A program made the position numbers and the translations under genes. The notes beneath the pieces are model-generated. The model made no database searches, was not told where the DNA came from, and saw only the letters and a program-made list of their open reading frames with translations. A DNA stretch of 64,000 nucleotides from G963677915 sp963677915 (lineage in GTDB: Bacteria > Bacillota > Clostridia > Lachnospirales > Vallitaleaceae): contig CAXXGE010000038.1 in NCBI GenBank assembly GCA_963677915.2, forward strand, positions 112,603 through 176,602, in the 5' to 3' direction. Position 1 is the first letter of the stretch. Every line of letters begins with the position of its first letter. Shown in pieces: positions 35,066-44,627 of this stretch.

Positions 35066-36048
35066 TGGATTTTGTAGATTTTCATAGAAAAAAACGGAGT
35101 AAAAACAGGCAGTGGATTACTAAAAGTAATTTGAGACAAACAGGGATAGTATGGGCATTTGTTTTACTATGCATTGTTATGGCTATATCACAGCCTGCCT
35201 TTATGACCACTTCTAACATAATAAACATTTTAAAACAAATTTCTATTAACGGCATATTGTCCATTGGTTTGACTATTGTTCTAATTTCTGGTGGAATTGA
35301 TCTTTCCGTAGGGTCAGTTGTTGCTGTAAGCTGTGTTGCTTCTGCGTATTTCGCAAAAGTAGACTATTCGATTCCTTTAATTGTGCCATTTTTAGTTGCG
35401 ATAGGTGTTGGTCTGTTATTTGGTTTGATTAATGGTTTCGGAGTAGCATATTTGGATTTTGCACCTTTTATTATGACACTATCGATGATGACTATTGCTC
35501 GAGGTATTATACTAGTCTTAACAAATGCAAGACCAGTATTTAATCTTTCTGAGGAATTCATAAACATATCAAATACTTTTTTTCTAGGAATACCTAATCT
35601 TATTTATTTTTTCATAATTGTCTTTATTCTTGGTTACATGTTGTTGAGATTTACGGTATTCGGGAAATGGGTTTATGCAATCGGAGGTAATGAATCAGCT
35701 GCAAGACTATCGGGTATTAACGTAAGACAAGTAAAACTAGCAATATATGGAATTTGCGGTGCGCTAGCCGGATTAGCTGGCTTACTTCTGGCATCGCGCA
35801 TAACTTCAGGTAATCCACGTGTCGGTGACGGGTATGAACTTGATGCAATTGCAGCATCTGTTATTGGTGGCATTAGTATGGCGGGCGGCAGAGGTAGTCT
35901 AGCAGGTACACTTGTGGGAGTGCTAATCTTGGGAGTGATTCAAAATGGATTTGACATTTTAGGTCTTTCAACTTTCTATCAACAGATTATGAAAGGTGTA
36001 GTTATCCTATTAGCAGTGTTGATTGATATTAGAGCAAAGAACAAGTAA
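35065..36048 (+). CDS. Ribose-type ABC permease (RbsC-like)
   Basis: 327 residues. The conserved CUT2 stretches ISINGILSIGLTIVLISGGI and DLSVGSVVAVS, and YAIGGNESAARLSGINV near the ATPase-contact loop are present, with about eight to ten membrane helices. It forms a homodimeric channel that works with the RbsA-like ATPase. RBS GGGGGAGG stands before the ATG, and the start overlaps the ATPase stop, so the two are translationally coupled. Substrate class: a monosaccharide, most likely a ketohexose, judged from the epimerase and kinase in the operon. Confidence 0.95.
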   Translation: MDFVDFHRKKRSKNRQWITKSNLRQTGIVWAFVLLCIVMAISQPAFMTTSNIINILKQISINGILSIGLTIVLISGGIDLSVGSVVAVSCVASAYFAKVDYSIPLIVPFLVAIGVGLLFGLINGFGVAYLDFAPFIMTLSMMTIARGIILVLTNARPVFNLSEEFINISNTFFLGIPNLIYFFIIVFILGYMLLRFTVFGKWVYAIGGNESAARLSGINVRQVKLAIYGICGALAGLAGLLLASRITSGNPRVGDGYELDAIAASVIGGISMAGGRGSLAGTLVGVLILGVIQNGFDILGLSTFYQQIMKGVVILLAVLIDIRAKNK

Positions 36049-36109
36049 TTAGGCTGACATTACATGTGTCAGGTTAATAAATATTAACCCAACAATAAGG
36101 AGGAAGAAA

Positions 36110-37138
36110 ATGAAAAAATTATTCACAGGTTTATTGATTGCTGTATTTGTACTTGCATTGGTAGCGTGCTCTGACTCGACAAACTCAGTAGAGAAATCAG
36201 AACAAACAGTAGCATCTTCAGAAGAGACAAATGATCAAGAAGCGGTAACAGATTCGGGTGAAAAAACACCTCCGAGTAAAAAAATTGCATGGATTGGGTC
36301 TCATATGCAAAATGAGTTTGTAATTGATATGGCAGATTCGGCAATAAAAGCTGGTCTAGAAGACGGAGAGTGGGAAGTAGTAGTTTTTGACCCAAATTTG
36401 GATTTGAATAAGCAGATTTCTCAAATTGAAAATGCTGCTTCGCAGGAATTCGCTGCGATAATGTTTGATCCAATATCTTATGATGGTATGACGGGGGTTG
36501 TAAAACAAGTTGCAAGTAAATATGACATTCCTATAATAACTATTCATGGTTCAGCATCCTGTCAAGATCTTCTTACAGCTTTTGTTGCAGTTGATCTCTC
36601 GAAGGGAGGAGAACTAAAAATGGAACAGGCCATTAAAGATCTCGGAGGAGAGGGCGAAATCGCCATTATGACCGGAACGGAAGGCCAGACTACTGCGATG
36701 TTGATAACCGATGGCTATGATAGAGTTCTTGCCCAATATCCGGATGTTAATGTGGTCTTCAAAGGTGCTGGAAATTGGAATGCTGATGATGCGACCCCAC
36801 TTGCTGAAAACTGGTTATCTTCGGGTAAGAAAGTTGAAGCTATTGTCTGTAATAATGACGGGATGGCTCTTGGAGTTAGAGCGGTTCTTAAGAATAGTGG
36901 TCTTTCAGGAAAGATAAAGCTGTACGGACTAGATGCTACCAAAGAAGGGCGTGCTGCAATTAGAGCAGGTGAAATGGACGCTTCTATTTGGATTGATACC
37001 TATGCTGAATTTGTAGAAGCATTTAAAATTATTAATGCATTCTATGCAGGTGAATCTTATGAGAAAGAAGTCCTTGTAACACCGAGTCTTGTAACAAAAG
37101 ATAATATTGATCAACTTTTTCCTAATGACTTGAAATAA
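36110..37138 (+). CDS. Ribose-type sugar-binding lipoprotein (RbsB-like)
   Basis: 342 residues, AAGGAGG upstream. The signal peptide MKKLFTGLLIAVFVLALVAC gives the lipidated Cys20; a Ser/Glu-rich linker follows. The mature domain is a periplasmic-binding fold of the ribose/galactose type: KKIAWIGSHMQNEFVIDMAD, FDPISYDGMTGVVKQ, TGTEGQTTAMLITDGYD, VCNNDGMALGVRAVLKN and LDATKEGRAAIRAGEM. It captures a monosaccharide outside the cell for the RbsAC-like transporter. A strong hairpin (37174-37211) lies downstream. Confidence 0.94.
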   Translation: MKKLFTGLLIAVFVLALVACSDSTNSVEKSEQTVASSEETNDQEAVTDSGEKTPPSKKIAWIGSHMQNEFVIDMADSAIKAGLEDGEWEVVVFDPNLDLNKQISQIENAASQEFAAIMFDPISYDGMTGVVKQVASKYDIPIITIHGSASCQDLLTAFVAVDLSKGGELKMEQAIKDLGGEGEIAIMTGTEGQTTAMLITDGYDRVLAQYPDVNVVFKGAGNWNADDATPLAENWLSSGKKVEAIVCNNDGMALGVRAVLKNSGLSGKIKLYGLDATKEGRAAIRAGEMDASIWIDTYAEFVEAFKIINAFYAGESYEKEVLVTPSLVTKDNIDQLFPNDLK

Positions 37139-37173
37139 TCGTACTGTATAATGGTCAATATTTAAAATCATAG

Positions 37174-37211
37174 TTGAGCGTATGTGAATCATTCAATTCA
37201 CATACGCTCAA
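37174..37211 (+). other. Intercistronic hairpin after RbsB-like gene
   Basis: A perfect 16-bp stem: TTGAGCGTATGTGAAT pairs with ATTCACATACGCTCAA across a 6-base loop, with no T-run. It probably stabilises the binding-protein mRNA or causes partial termination before the metabolic genes. Confidence 0.75.
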
Positions 37212-37242
37212 TAAATAACAGCTTGTCCGGGAAGGAGATGCT

Positions 37243-38118
37243 ATGAAACTAGCAATATCCGGAGAAACATTATCAAGTACCGATTCACTTAAAGAAATAC
37301 TTGAAATAATTATAAGATATGAAATTGATAATTTGGAATTATGGGCATTAAATTGTGAAGCTACGTATTCTGGCGTTCACCCCATGACATACAGGAATAG
37401 GGACATAGCCAAGGCTAAACGGCTATTAAAAGAATATGATATTAATGTAGCTTGTGTTGCATTTGGTGGAGCGTTAGATTCAGAATTAACTAAAAATGCG
37501 GAACTATATGCTGAAGAACTTTCGCTTGCTGTAGAAGTGGCATCGGAACTTAATGCAGGAATAGTAAACCATTATTGTGATTACATTTGCAGAAAGCCTC
37601 AGGTCGATATTGCATTACTAGAAAAATATTATGGCAAGGCACTAAAACGTGCTGAAGAGCTAGATGTTATTATGGCTTTAGAAAACGAAGCGCATGATAT
37701 TACACAGACTCCTGATAATATGCTCAAAATAATCCAGACATTTGATTCAAAGCACTTCAAGACCAATTTTGATGCAACTAATTACTACCAGTCAGGTAAT
37801 GAAGCATTTCCGGATGCATACGAAATCTTAAAAGATGATATTGCATATGTTCACATCAAAAATGGTTGTATTTTCAATTCGGATTTTGGCCACTTGGTAG
37901 AGTGTAAAGGTGGAACAATGACGCGTTCTAACACTGGCAAACACATTTATTATCCAACAGTGGATAAAGGTGCAGTTAATATTTCGGGATTACTTGAAAG
38001 ACTAAAAAATGATGGTTATTCAGGTTATTGCACGCTAGAGCCACACACATCAAGAGATATTGCACTAAAGTACTATTTGGAAGAAACAAAATATCTAAAA
38101 AATTTAGGATATTTTTAA
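37243..38118 (+). CDS. TIM-barrel sugar isomerase/epimerase (second, AP-endonuclease-2-like fold)
   Basis: 291 residues; GGGAAGGAG precedes ATG 37243. It belongs to the xylose-isomerase-like TIM barrel superfamily but to another branch than the psicose epimerase: metal-type ligands are probably Glu in MALENEAHDI, Asp in KTNFDATNYY, His in AYVHIKNG and Glu in CTLEPH. These proteins include hydroxypyruvate isomerases, inosose dehydratases and ketose-phosphate epimerases. Its place between the importer and the PfkB kinase suggests a second isomerisation step, so imported sugar could be routed through two epimerisations or the operon could accept several ketoses. Confidence 0.8.
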   Translation: MKLAISGETLSSTDSLKEILEIIIRYEIDNLELWALNCEATYSGVHPMTYRNRDIAKAKRLLKEYDINVACVAFGGALDSELTKNAELYAEELSLAVEVASELNAGIVNHYCDYICRKPQVDIALLEKYYGKALKRAEELDVIMALENEAHDITQTPDNMLKIIQTFDSKHFKTNFDATNYYQSGNEAFPDAYEILKDDIAYVHIKNGCIFNSDFGHLVECKGGTMTRSNTGKHIYYPTVDKGAVNISGLLERLKNDGYSGYCTLEPHTSRDIALKYYLEETKYLKNLGYF

Positions 38119-38167
38119 CAGAACCTTGACTTTTAGGAGTAGCAATAGAAATTTAGGGGGTAAGATC

Positions 38168-39091
38168 ATGGCTAATATAGTGACAATAGGTGAGATATTA
38201 GTAGAAGTAATGGCAACTGAAATAGGGCAGGCTTTCGATGAGACAGGAATTTATAAAGGTCCATTTCCTAGCGGAGCACCGGCTATCTTCATTGATCAGG
38301 CTGCGCGATGTGGTAGCAGTGCAATGATAATTTCTGTTGTTGGGAATGATGGATTTGGCAGTTTGAATATGCACAGGTTGGAAGAAAGTGGTGTTGATAT
38401 AAAGTCCATCTATGTACTGGATGATGAAACTACGGGTGTCGCATTTGTTCGTTATAAAGAAAATGGTAATAGAGATTTTATCTATCATATTTCAAATGCT
38501 GCATGTGGAAGAATCAACAGAGATATGGTAAAAGAAGAGTATTTTAAAGATTGTAAGTATTTCCATATCATGGGATCTTCAATTTATAACGATGCTATTA
38601 ATAAAGCTATTAAAAGAGCCATTGGATATGCAAAAGAATATGGGGCTAAAATTTCTTTTGATCCAAATGTTCGCAAGGAAATTATAAAGGATGAGAAAAC
38701 AAAAATGATTCTTAAGGAATTTCTTGATATCGCCAATATTGTTGTTGCTGGTGAAGATGAATTGTCCTATGTGCTTGGTTTAACCGAAGAAAGTGAGATT
38801 GTTGATTATTTATATGGCAAATCGGCAGATATCATAGTAGTGAAGAGAGGTTCAAGAGGTTCAACACTATACATTGATGGCAAGATTTATGATATTAATC
38901 CTACGTGTGTTGAAGAAGTTGATCCTACCGGAGCTGGTGACTGCTATGTCGGCACATTTATTTCGTGTTTAAATCAAGGAATCGAAGCGCTATCTGCAGC
39001 CCAATATGCAAGTCTGGCGGGTGCGTTGGCGGTCACTAAGAAAGGTCCTATGTGTGGGAATTCTACGATGAATGAACTTATAAATATGTGA
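38168..39091 (+). CDS. PfkB-family sugar kinase
   Basis: 307 residues from ATG 38168, which has TTAGGGGG upstream; a start at 38126 lacks one. Ribokinase fold: N-terminal VTIGEILVEVMATE, the substrate region PFPSGAPAIFIDQAARCG (PfkB signature 1 region), and signature 2 DPTGAGDCYVGTF with the catalytic Asp at 258 (GAGD, 255-258). It would phosphorylate a ketohexose (D-tagatose, D-fructose, D-psicose) or a ketose phosphate with ATP. The next two genes (GatZ-like, class II aldolase) point to a tagatose-type route, so tagatose or its 6-phosphate is the favoured substrate; that is inference. Confidence 0.88.
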   Translation: MANIVTIGEILVEVMATEIGQAFDETGIYKGPFPSGAPAIFIDQAARCGSSAMIISVVGNDGFGSLNMHRLEESGVDIKSIYVLDDETTGVAFVRYKENGNRDFIYHISNAACGRINRDMVKEEYFKDCKYFHIMGSSIYNDAINKAIKRAIGYAKEYGAKISFDPNVRKEIIKDEKTKMILKEFLDIANIVVAGEDELSYVLGLTEESEIVDYLYGKSADIIVVKRGSRGSTLYIDGKIYDINPTCVEEVDPTGAGDCYVGTFISCLNQGIEALSAAQYASLAGALAVTKKGPMCGNSTMNELINM

Positions 39092-39110
39092 TTGAACTTG
39101 GAGGTTAATC

Positions 39111-40436
39111 ATGATGCATCCGTTGATATCGATGATAAATAGAAGGAAGAAAGGAATCAGTTGCGGGATACCATCTTATTGCACTGCAAATGAGCTCGTT
39201 ATTGAAGCTGCTATGGAAAGGGCTATGTCTCAGGACGATGAAGTACTTATTGAGGCAACAGCCAATCAAGTCAATCAGTTCGGTGGGTATACAGGCATGA
39301 GACCGGCTGATTTTAGGAATTTTGTCAACGACATAGCAGATCGCATCGGCTTTGATAGAAATAAATTGATTCTTGGAGGAGACCATCTCGGCCCCTTAAC
39401 CTGGAGCAAAGAGTCTGAGGAAATTGCGATGTCCAATGCCAAGGAGCTAGTCAGGGAATACGTTTTAGCAGGTTTTACCAAAATCCATCTTGATACAAGC
39501 ATGAAACTCGGTAGTGACCCTGAAAATGAATTATTGAAGACTGAAACGATTGCAGAAAGAGGTGCAGAGCTGTGTCGAGAAACGGAAGAGGCTTACCACG
39601 AGCTGCTTAAAAAAGAATCTAATGCTATGAAGCCTGTATATGTCATCGGCAGTGAAGTGCCTATCCCGGGGGGGGCCCAGGAGGAAGAGGGTATACATGT
39701 GACCAAACCTTCAGATTTCGAAGAAACTTTAGAGATCTATAGCAGCAAGTTCGCTTCACTTGGATTGCGAAATGCGTGGGAACGAGTGATAGCCATAGTC
39801 GTACAGCCTGGTGTTGAGTTCGGCGATTCTATTGTCCACCGATATGACCGGTATAAAACCAAAGAACTATGCGATGTATTAAAACAGTATCCGGGAATCG
39901 TATTTGAAGGTCATTCTACGGACTATCAAAGCCCTAAATCATTGAAGGAAATGGTTGAGGATGGCATTGCCATATTAAAGGTGGGACCGGCATTGACCTT
40001 TGGCTTAAGGGAAGCAATATTTGCCTTAGAGATGATTGAAGAGGAGCTTATCGCAGATAAGGAAAAACAGTCCAACTTTACCGCAGTATTGGAAGCTGAA
40101 ATGTTGAATCATCCGGAGGATTGGGAAAAATATTACCATGGTGATCAGAGCCAGCTTCATCTAGCGAGAAAATACAGTTATTCAGATAGAAGCAGGTATT
40201 ATCTCGGATCAGAAAAAGTAAAAAAAGCAATTAATAAGCTATTCGAGAACTTTGATGAACACATGATTCCAATGAATCTGCTAAAGCAGTATATGCCGAT
40301 ACAATACAATAAGATAAGATACGGTAAACTGCCGTCCGATCCAAGAAGCTTGATAAAAGCAGGTGTCACTTCAGTTATCGATGAGTATATCTATGCTGTG
40401 AAAGAGAACTACATAATAAGTAGTATATATATTTAG
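39111..40436 (+). CDS. GatZ/KbaZ-family tagatose-bisphosphate aldolase subunit / tagatose-6-phosphate kinase
   Basis: 441 residues, TTGGAGG eight bases before ATG 39111. Family landmarks: GIPSYCTANELVIEAAMERA, LIEATANQVNQFGGYTGM, LGGDHLGPLTW, IHLDTSM, YVIGSEVPIPGGAQEEEG, FEGHSTDYQSP and LKVGPALTFGLREAIFAL. In E. coli, GatZ/KbaZ stabilises the class II aldolase GatY/KbaY; related proteins elsewhere have been described as tagatose-6-phosphate kinases. Either role fits here because an aldolase gene follows 72 bases downstream and a PfkB kinase precedes. It establishes that the pathway runs through D-tagatose 1,6-bisphosphate. Confidence 0.9.
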   Translation: MMHPLISMINRRKKGISCGIPSYCTANELVIEAAMERAMSQDDEVLIEATANQVNQFGGYTGMRPADFRNFVNDIADRIGFDRNKLILGGDHLGPLTWSKESEEIAMSNAKELVREYVLAGFTKIHLDTSMKLGSDPENELLKTETIAERGAELCRETEEAYHELLKKESNAMKPVYVIGSEVPIPGGAQEEEGIHVTKPSDFEETLEIYSSKFASLGLRNAWERVIAIVVQPGVEFGDSIVHRYDRYKTKELCDVLKQYPGIVFEGHSTDYQSPKSLKEMVEDGIAILKVGPALTFGLREAIFALEMIEEELIADKEKQSNFTAVLEAEMLNHPEDWEKYYHGDQSQLHLARKYSYSDRSRYYLGSEKVKKAINKLFENFDEHMIPMNLLKQYMPIQYNKIRYGKLPSDPRSLIKAGVTSVIDEYIYAVKENYIISSIYI

Positions 40437-40508
40437 AAATAGAGCTATTTAAGAAAATATTAATATAGATTTTTGACACGAAGTTAAACCAGAAGGGATG
40501 AATGCTGT

Positions 40509-41363
40509 ATGGCACTAGTAGAATCAAATGAATTGATGATAAAAGCGCAAAAAGAAGGTTATGCAATTGGGGCTTTCGGTGCAGAAAACATGGAAATGGT
40601 ACAAGCCATTGTTGAAGCAGCCGAAGAACTATCTTCGCCTGTGATAATCCAAACGACATCATCATCAATTTCATATGCGAGCGTTGAAATGTTTTACGCT
40701 ATGACTGACGCAGCAGCCAAAAGAGCAAAAGTGCCGGTAGTGATACATCTAGATCACGGCAACAGCTTTGATCTTTGCAGGAAAGCGATTGAAGCTGGCT
40801 ATACATCAGTAATGATTGATGGGTCGAAGCTTTCTTTTGAAGACAATATAGATTTAAGCAGAAAAGTTGTTGAAATGGCAAAGGAAAAGGGAATACCGGT
40901 CGAAGCTGAGCTAGGTACGATTGGAGGTAAGGAAGATGACCATGTCGTATCCGACAAGGATGCTTTATACACGAATCCGCAACAAGCGCGAGATTTTGTT
41001 GAAAGGACTGGTGTACAGTCATTAGCAGTCTCAATAGGAACAGCGCATGGATTTTATAAGGAACAGCCGCAATTAGATTTTGATAGATTAGACGAAATAA
41101 GACGTGAAGTGGATGTGCCATTGGTGTTACATGGTGCATCAGGTGTATCTGATGAGTTTGTCATGCAATCGATTGAAAGAGGTATATGTAAGGTCAATTA
41201 TGCTACTGAATTGCGAGTTGCATTTACATCGGGTGTAAAAAGAGTCATAGAAACGGATCATGACGTTTTTGATCCTAAGAAGTATAATGCTGCCGGACGC
41301 GATGAAGTAAAAAAACTGGTAAAGCATAAAATAGGTATTTGTGGATCTGAAGGAAAAGCATGA
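40509..41363 (+). CDS. Class II ketose-bisphosphate aldolase (GatY/KbaY/FbaA type)
   Basis: 284 residues, AGAAGGGATG upstream of ATG 40509. It cleaves fructose- or tagatose-1,6-bisphosphate into dihydroxyacetone phosphate and glyceraldehyde 3-phosphate with a zinc ion. Catalytic Asp and first zinc His are in HLDHGNSF (D82, H83); further ligands are in EAELGTIGGKEDD, SIGTAHGFYKEQP and LHGASGVSDEF; the phosphate loop is KVNYATELR. Preceded by the GatZ-like gene, it is most likely the tagatose-specific enzyme, although fructose-bisphosphate specificity cannot be excluded. Last gene of the ketohexose operon. Confidence 0.93.
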   Translation: MALVESNELMIKAQKEGYAIGAFGAENMEMVQAIVEAAEELSSPVIIQTTSSSISYASVEMFYAMTDAAAKRAKVPVVIHLDHGNSFDLCRKAIEAGYTSVMIDGSKLSFEDNIDLSRKVVEMAKEKGIPVEAELGTIGGKEDDHVVSDKDALYTNPQQARDFVERTGVQSLAVSIGTAHGFYKEQPQLDFDRLDEIRREVDVPLVLHGASGVSDEFVMQSIERGICKVNYATELRVAFTSGVKRVIETDHDVFDPKKYNAAGRDEVKKLVKHKIGICGSEGKA

Positions 41364-41639
41364 TTCCAGTTTTGCACTGATATTGTGTAGGTTTCATAAC
41401 TCCCCATTTTTACGAATCAAACAGGCTATCTATGCATCGATTGATTAGCACTTCGTTTGGCTGTAACTATAAAACCGGTTCCTTAGGTTGTGAACGTCTT
41501 TCATCCAAATCCTACGAAGGTGATACATGATGATTTAATAAAAGTCTGCAGGAACGAAAAAAACATATCAACTATGCAACCAATGCATACAATGTACACG
41601 AATTAAAGGTATGAGGGTTCTTATGTAGGGAGACAGGAT

Positions 41640-42470
41640 ATGCACAAAATAGTAGAAAAGGAAATTCTGAACAGTGTCGTGACGAAAATGGTCATCGAGG
41701 CGCCGTTCGTCGCCAGGAAATGTAAACCTGGTCAGTTTATCATATTGAGGATCGTTGAAAATGGCGAGAGGATCCCGCTTACCATCATGGACTATGACAG
41801 GGAGAAGAAAACAGTCACCATCATTTTCCAGGTGCTTGGTCATACGACCGGTTTTTTGAACAGATTGAACGCCGGGGACTATATTCTCGATTTTGTCGGT
41901 CCTCTGGGGCAACCCTCCAGGCTTGAGAAAAAGGACAGAGTAATCGGTATTGCCGGCGGTGTCGGCGCTGCGCCTTTGTTCCCCCAACTTAAATACCTGG
42001 CGGAAATCGGTGTCAAGGTGGATGTCATCATCGGTGGACGGAGTGAAGAATTCGTCATACTGGGGAATGAATTCGCAAAATTCTGCGACAACGTCCATTA
42101 TGTCACTGACGACGGCTCAAAAGGCCACAAGGGTTTCGTTACGGATCGCTTGAGACAGCTGCTTGAAGCCGGTGAAAAGTTTGATGAAGTCATCGCCATC
42201 GGTCCGCTTGTCATGATGAGAGCAGTCGTAGGCATGACGAAGCCGATCGGTCTTCAGACAGCAGTATCCCTCAATCCGATTATGGTGGACGGAACCGGCA
42301 TGTGCGGTGGCTGCAGGGTCACTGTAGGGGGCGAGACGAAGTTCGCCTGTGTCGACGGGCCTGATTTCGACGGTTTCCTTGTAGACTTCGACGAGGTTAT
42401 CAGGAGGCAGACCTACTTCAAGAACCAGGAAGAACACATCTGCCGTCTGGAGGGTATCAAAAATGAGTAA
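41640..42470 (+). CDS. NfnA/SudB-type FAD- and 2Fe-2S-containing oxidoreductase subunit
   Basis: 276 residues with AGGGAGACAGG before ATG 41640. It has a ferredoxin-NADP reductase-like FAD domain (PGQFIILRIVENGERIPLTI), NAD-binding segment (IGIAGGVGAAPLFPQLKYL) and a C-terminal 2Fe-2S site (DGTGMCGGCRVTVGGE ... ACVDGPDFDG) with three Cys and a likely Asp ligand. With the next subunit it forms the electron-bifurcating NADH-dependent reduced ferredoxin:NADP oxidoreductase, also annotated as sulfide dehydrogenase. It balances NAD(P)H and ferredoxin pools in anaerobes. It overlaps the next gene by eight bases. Base composition is more GC-rich than the flanking sugar operons. Confidence 0.92.
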   Translation: MHKIVEKEILNSVVTKMVIEAPFVARKCKPGQFIILRIVENGERIPLTIMDYDREKKTVTIIFQVLGHTTGFLNRLNAGDYILDFVGPLGQPSRLEKKDRVIGIAGGVGAAPLFPQLKYLAEIGVKVDVIIGGRSEEFVILGNEFAKFCDNVHYVTDDGSKGHKGFVTDRLRQLLEAGEKFDEVIAIGPLVMMRAVVGMTKPIGLQTAVSLNPIMVDGTGMCGGCRVTVGGETKFACVDGPDFDGFLVDFDEVIRRQTYFKNQEEHICRLEGIKNE

Positions 42471-43857
42471 TGCGAGTCCGAAAAAAGTGAAAATGGCGGA
42501 ACAGGACCCCAAAGTAAGGATCACCAATTTCCTGGAAGTATCCCTGGGGTATACGCTGGAAGAAGCGATCGAAGAGGCACAGAGATGTCTTGAGTGCAGA
42601 CACAGGCCCTGTACTTACGGCTGTCCGGTCAATATCAAGATTCCGGAATTCATTCATGAGGTGAAGCTGGGCAATATAGAAAAAGGCTATGAAATCATCA
42701 CCGAGGACAACGGCCTGCCCGCCATCTGCGGCAGGGTCTGTCCCCAGGAGAAACAGTGCGAGGAGCGCTGCGTCAGAGGCATCAAGGGCGAACCGGTGGG
42801 CATCGGCCGTCTGGAGCGTTTTGTTGCCGATTATGTGATGGCTCTGGACAGACAGAAGGAAATTCATATCGAAAGGAACGGCAAAGCGGTAGCCATCGTA
42901 GGATCGGGACCAGCCAGCCTTTCCTGCGCGGCGGATTTGGCGAAAATGGGTTACAGCGTAACGATCTTCGAAGCCCTTCACGAGCTGGGTGGGGTACTGA
43001 TGTACGGCATCCCCGAGTTCAGGCTTCCGAAGGAACTGGTGTCCAAGGAGATACAGACGATCCTCGATTATGGCGTCCATGTTGAGAAGAACGTCATCGT
43101 TGGCAAGTCCATCGATATCGATGAACTGTTCGAGGAAGGCTTCGGTGCGGTCTTCATTGGCAGCGGCGCAGGTTTGCCGAAGTTCATGGGCATCCCCGGA
43201 GAGAACCTGAACGGTGTCTATTCCTCGAACGAGTTTTTGACCAGGGTCAACCTGATGAAGGCTTATGAATGGCCAAGCGCCCATACACCTGTCAAGGTGG
43301 GAGGCAAAGTTGCCGTCGTAGGCGGCGGCAATGTGGCGATGGACGCTGCAAGGACAGCCAAGAGAATCGGCGCGGATGAGGTTCATATCGTCTACAGAAG
43401 AGGCATGGAAGAACTTCCGGCAAGGCTTGAAGAGGTCCATCACGCAGTAGAGGAAGGCATCATTTTCGACGTCCTGACCAACCCAGTCGAAATCGTCGGC
43501 GAGAATGCAGAAGTCAAAAGCCTCAAATGTGTACAGATGGAACTGGGAGAGCCGGATGCATCCGGCAGAAGGCGTCCTGTTGTCAAAGAAGGCAGCGATT
43601 TCCTGCTTGAGATGGACAATGTGATCATGGCCATCGGACAGACGCCGAATCCGCTTCTGACGACGGCGACCGAAGCGCTCGAGACGAACAACCGGGGCTG
43701 TATCCAGGTTGTCGACGAGGAAATCCTTGAAACGACGATGCCGAATGTCTTTGCAGGCGGCGATGCCGTAACAGGTGCTGCCACGGTTATACTGGCAATG
43801 GGGGCAGGAAGGAAAGCGGCGTCAAGTATCCATAACAAGATGAAATTATCAGTTTGA
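42463..43857 (+). CDS. NfnB/SudA-type flavoprotein, glutamate-synthase small-subunit-like
   Basis: 464 residues; GGAGGG lies ten bases before ATG 42463, inside the preceding gene. The N-terminal Fe-S domain has CLECRHRPCTYGCPV and CGRVCPQEKQCEERCVRG (two 4Fe-4S clusters), followed by the FAD fold AIVGSGPASLSCAADLAKMG, the NADPH fold AVVGGGNVAMDAARTAKRIG and the C-terminal FAD contact VFAGGDAVTGAATV. Paired with NfnA it is the bifurcating subunit; alone such proteins are called GltA/GltD. The adjacency and the overlap favour the Nfn/Sud complex over glutamate synthase. Confidence 0.93.
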   Translation: MSNASPKKVKMAEQDPKVRITNFLEVSLGYTLEEAIEEAQRCLECRHRPCTYGCPVNIKIPEFIHEVKLGNIEKGYEIITEDNGLPAICGRVCPQEKQCEERCVRGIKGEPVGIGRLERFVADYVMALDRQKEIHIERNGKAVAIVGSGPASLSCAADLAKMGYSVTIFEALHELGGVLMYGIPEFRLPKELVSKEIQTILDYGVHVEKNVIVGKSIDIDELFEEGFGAVFIGSGAGLPKFMGIPGENLNGVYSSNEFLTRVNLMKAYEWPSAHTPVKVGGKVAVVGGGNVAMDAARTAKRIGADEVHIVYRRGMEELPARLEEVHHAVEEGIIFDVLTNPVEIVGENAEVKSLKCVQMELGEPDASGRRRPVVKEGSDFLLEMDNVIMAIGQTPNPLLTTATEALETNNRGCIQVVDEEILETTMPNVFAGGDAVTGAATVILAMGAGRKAASSIHNKMKLSV

Positions 43858-43889
43858 TACATATTTAAGGAAATGTGAGGTAGATCAGT

Positions 43890-44108
43890 GTGAAAGATAA
43901 TTCACTTTGTATTAATGGCATCAAGCACTTTTGGAAAGAACTAGATTTTGAGGTAGACGACAAAGAGAAAGAAAATTCTATAATGTGGAGAATGTTAAAT
44001 TGTCAGTATAGGATGTTGGTTATAAGAAGAGAAATATCTAAGGAACAGTTTGAAGAATTTGTGAAAAAAGTAACTGAATATAAAAGATACATCAAGAGAA
44101 TAGCATGA
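43890..44108 (+). CDS. Small uncharacterised protein
   Basis: 72 residues from a GTG start at 43890 that has TGAGGTAGATCA upstream. No family recognised. It is charged and probably helical (ISKEQFEEFVKKVTEYKRYI at the C-terminus), with Cys at 7 and 37 and a Trp-rich segment early on (IKHFWKEL). No signal peptide or membrane helix. It follows nfnB by 32 bases and could be cotranscribed, but its AT-rich composition differs from nfnAB and resembles the downstream region. Confidence 0.5.
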   Translation: MKDNSLCINGIKHFWKELDFEVDDKEKENSIMWRMLNCQYRMLVIRREISKEQFEEFVKKVTEYKRYIKRIA

Positions 44109-44407
44109 TGATAGAATATTAATGTGAAATAGGTACTTTGTAATGATTTCAGTATCTGATCCGTTATGTAGATTTCTTGTACCTGAGAATTCAAATAGCT
44201 TAATTCAACTCTAATAAAATATCTCACCATTCCCTTTATGACAATACTATTTACTGCTTTTCAGTTGCGTTTTATCAAGAATTTGCTACCTGTGTGCTAT
44301 GAGTCGCTGCCATCAGAAAATGAAATATCCTGGTATTTATTTGTTAAGCCCTCTTAATAAAAGTATGTGTTATGCATGAAAGCCTATTTTTATGAATATT
44401 TAATGTT

Positions 44408-44458
44408 AATTCAGCAGCTTCTTTGAGAAATTAAAGCTTGCTGAATTTTTTTGTTTGT
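44408..44458 (+). terminator. Rho-independent terminator upstream of locus 3
   Basis: AATTCAGCA pairs with TGCTGAATT (44439-44447), extended by AGCTT/AAGCTT, followed by TTTTTTTGTTTG. It insulates the locus 3 promoter from upstream reading. No other gene was seen in 44109-44627. Confidence 0.8.
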
Positions 44459-44627
44459 ATTTTGGAAAGTATAAAAATGATTGGTTCTCATAATCTAATA
44501 TCAAAACTAATCAACTTGTTATAAAATACAATGGAATTTATAAATTTATTACCTGATAACGATGTAATAGCAGAGGGATTGTGAAATAATACCAATAAAA
44601 ATTAAAAACATCGTCAAATATAACACA

